Shown: positions 63,160 through 64,000 of the stretch, piece by piece
How positions within the stretch are numbered: position 1 is the first letter of the stretch
How the letters are laid out: each line of letters begins with the position of its first letter
From: Phytoactinopolyspora halophila
Lineage (GTDB): Bacteria > Actinomycetota > Actinomycetes > Jiangellales > Jiangellaceae
Length of the DNA: 64,000 nt
NCBI RefSeq assembly: GCF_003287285.1
Contig: NZ_QMIG01000023.1
Location: 25,583-89,582, forward strand
Direction: 5' to 3'
Notes under the pieces: generated by a model
The model's input: the letters and a program-made list of their open reading frames with translations, nothing else
Databases searched by the model: none
What the model was told of the DNA's origin: nothing
Made by a program: the position numbers and the translations under genes

Positions 63160-63950
63160 ACCGTCACCTGGGACTCGATATCGGCGAAGACGCTCGGGCC
63201 GATCCCGGAAACCTCGTGGAGCTCTTCGATGCTGCGAAACCGTCCGTGCTGCTCGCGCCAGGCGATGATGCGCTGTGCGATGGCCGGGCCGATGCCGGGC
63301 AGCGTCTGGAGCTCCTCGGAACCGGCGAGATTGAGGTCGATCAACGCGTTCGTGCCACCCACATCGCCGGCCTCAGGTGAATCGGCGCCACCGCCTGCGC
63401 GTGCTTCCTCCCCCACCAGGACCTGCTCGCCGTCTCCCACGATGCGCGCCAGATTCAACGGTGTGAGGTCGACATCGCCATCCACGCCACCGGCCGCGTC
63501 GATCGCGTCCACCACCCGCGATCCGGCAGGAAGCGTGACCACGCCCGGATTCGCGACGTCGCCGGCGACATGCACGACGAGCTCGTCGTCACCCGGCGAT
63601 CCGGCATTCGACCCGGCGCTCGACTCGGTGCCCGGCCCCGGATCCGCTCCCGCGTTCGGCTCCCCGCCCGCTGCCGGAGGCGTGCCCTCCGTCGCCGCCT
63701 CGTCCCCGCGAGATACCGGCACGCCCGTGGCCACGGGCTCGGCCCGCACCGGCTCGACCTGCGGCCGTCCCAGCCAGTACACGAGGGCTGCGAGACCCAG
63801 CCCCAGCAGGAGTACGACCACGATCACGCTGGCGTGGGCACGCCCCAGCGTCGCCGGGCCATGCCGGCCGCCCACGGCCCATCGTGCCCAGGCGGCGCGC
63901 ACGACGAGCGGCAACCGATCGGCAACCCCCGCCGCCGCTGGAGCGCGCAT
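63156..63950 (-). CDS. comEA: ComEA DNA-binding competence protein, possibly 5'-truncated
   Basis: Binds incoming double-stranded DNA at the membrane. After a basic N-terminus comes one transmembrane helix (about residues 42-60), a Pro/Gly/Ala linker, a SLBB domain (VHVAGDVANPGVVTLPAGSR) and a C-terminal helix-hairpin-helix pair (LPGIGPAIAQRII, EVSGIGPSVFADI). ATG 63950 has GAGG 8 nt upstream and is a good start, but the frame stays open to the window edge, so the real start may lie beyond 64000. Its stop overlaps the comEC start (GTGA). Confidence 0.92.
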   Translation of the reverse strand: MRAPAAAGVADRLPLVVRAAWARWAVGGRHGPATLGRAHASVIVVVLLLGLGLAALVYWLGRPQVEPVRAEPVATGVPVSRGDEAATEGTPPAAGGEPNAGADPGPGTESSAGSNAGSPGDDELVVHVAGDVANPGVVTLPAGSRVVDAIDAAGGVDGDVDLTPLNLARIVGDGEQVLVGEEARAGGGADSPEAGDVGGTNALIDLNLAGSEELQTLPGIGPAIAQRIIAWREQHGRFRSIEELHEVSGIGPSVFADIESQVTV

Positions 63951-64000
63951 GCTCGATGCCTCGGTGGATCCGGCACCGGGCTGGTGCGCGGCACCGGGCT

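Overview
The window is about 64 kb of high-GC, gene-dense actinobacterial chromosome. The housekeeping order uppS-recO, era, ybeY-phoH, HIT, rsmE, dnaJ-hrcA, DUF3097, hemW, lepA, rpsT, holA-comEC-comEA is characteristic of Actinobacteria. Frequent GTG starts, a CmtR-type metal sensor, a DasR-like operator core and a BldD-family regulator point to a differentiating soil or plant-associated actinomycete. A Jiangella-like lineage would fit, but the genus is inferred. I saw no rRNA, tRNA, insertion sequence, phage gene or CRISPR array.

Layout. 1-2117: end of a Zn/Mn ABC permease gene, then a CmtR-like sensor translationally coupled to a small CDF transporter. 2101-6826: amidase, uppS, recO and a D-Ala-D-Ala carboxypeptidase, all on the minus strand. 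7126-10435: a CMD-family protein, an unknown Rossmann-like protein and an acetamidase/formamidase. 10455-13820: tartronate semialdehyde reductase, hydroxypyruvate isomerase and a ketoglutarate-semialdehyde-type dehydrogenase. 13994-16691: leuA and a sirtuin. 16810-23691: an arabinan/arabino-oligosaccharide operon (binding protein, two permeases, GH43, GH51, an unknown barrel-like protein) facing a FadR-type regulator. 24851-38987: the era-to-hemW housekeeping block, with an ECF sigma/GerMN pair inserted on the plus strand. 39084-40907: acyl-CoA synthetase. 41075-48758: an aromatic keto-acid module of benzoylformate decarboxylase, a tripartite tricarboxylate-type (TTT) transporter with two paralogous receptors, an internally deleted SDR remnant and a benzaldehyde-type dehydrogenase. 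48999-52982: lepA, a C39-like secreted protein and rpsT. 53000-59765: a compact signalling cluster. 59770-64000: holA, comEC, comEA.

The most interesting region is 53.4-59.8 kb, between rpsT and holA, which are usually near neighbours. It encodes a FeeM-like acyltransferase candidate, an E1/ThiF-nitroreductase fusion (resembling mycobacterial MoeY, Rv1355c), a double-GAF GGDEF-EAL enzyme (resembling Rv1354c) and a BldD-like regulator. The regulator keeps the complete c-di-GMP-binding signature RXD-X8-RXXD. Upstream lies a promoter followed by a chain of hairpins that looks like an undescribed small RNA. I propose a self-contained module in which a small molecule made or modified by the first two proteins is sensed by the GAF domains and relayed through c-di-GMP to a dedicated regulator.

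A second recurring signal is a set of long near-perfect palindromes just after stop codons (3334-3401, 5155-5211, 16706-16805, 25831-25881, 39000-39074). Three share the terminal core TGATCATGAACACTA. Three end only 12-14 nt before the next start codon. They look like a lineage-specific 3'-end hairpin family.
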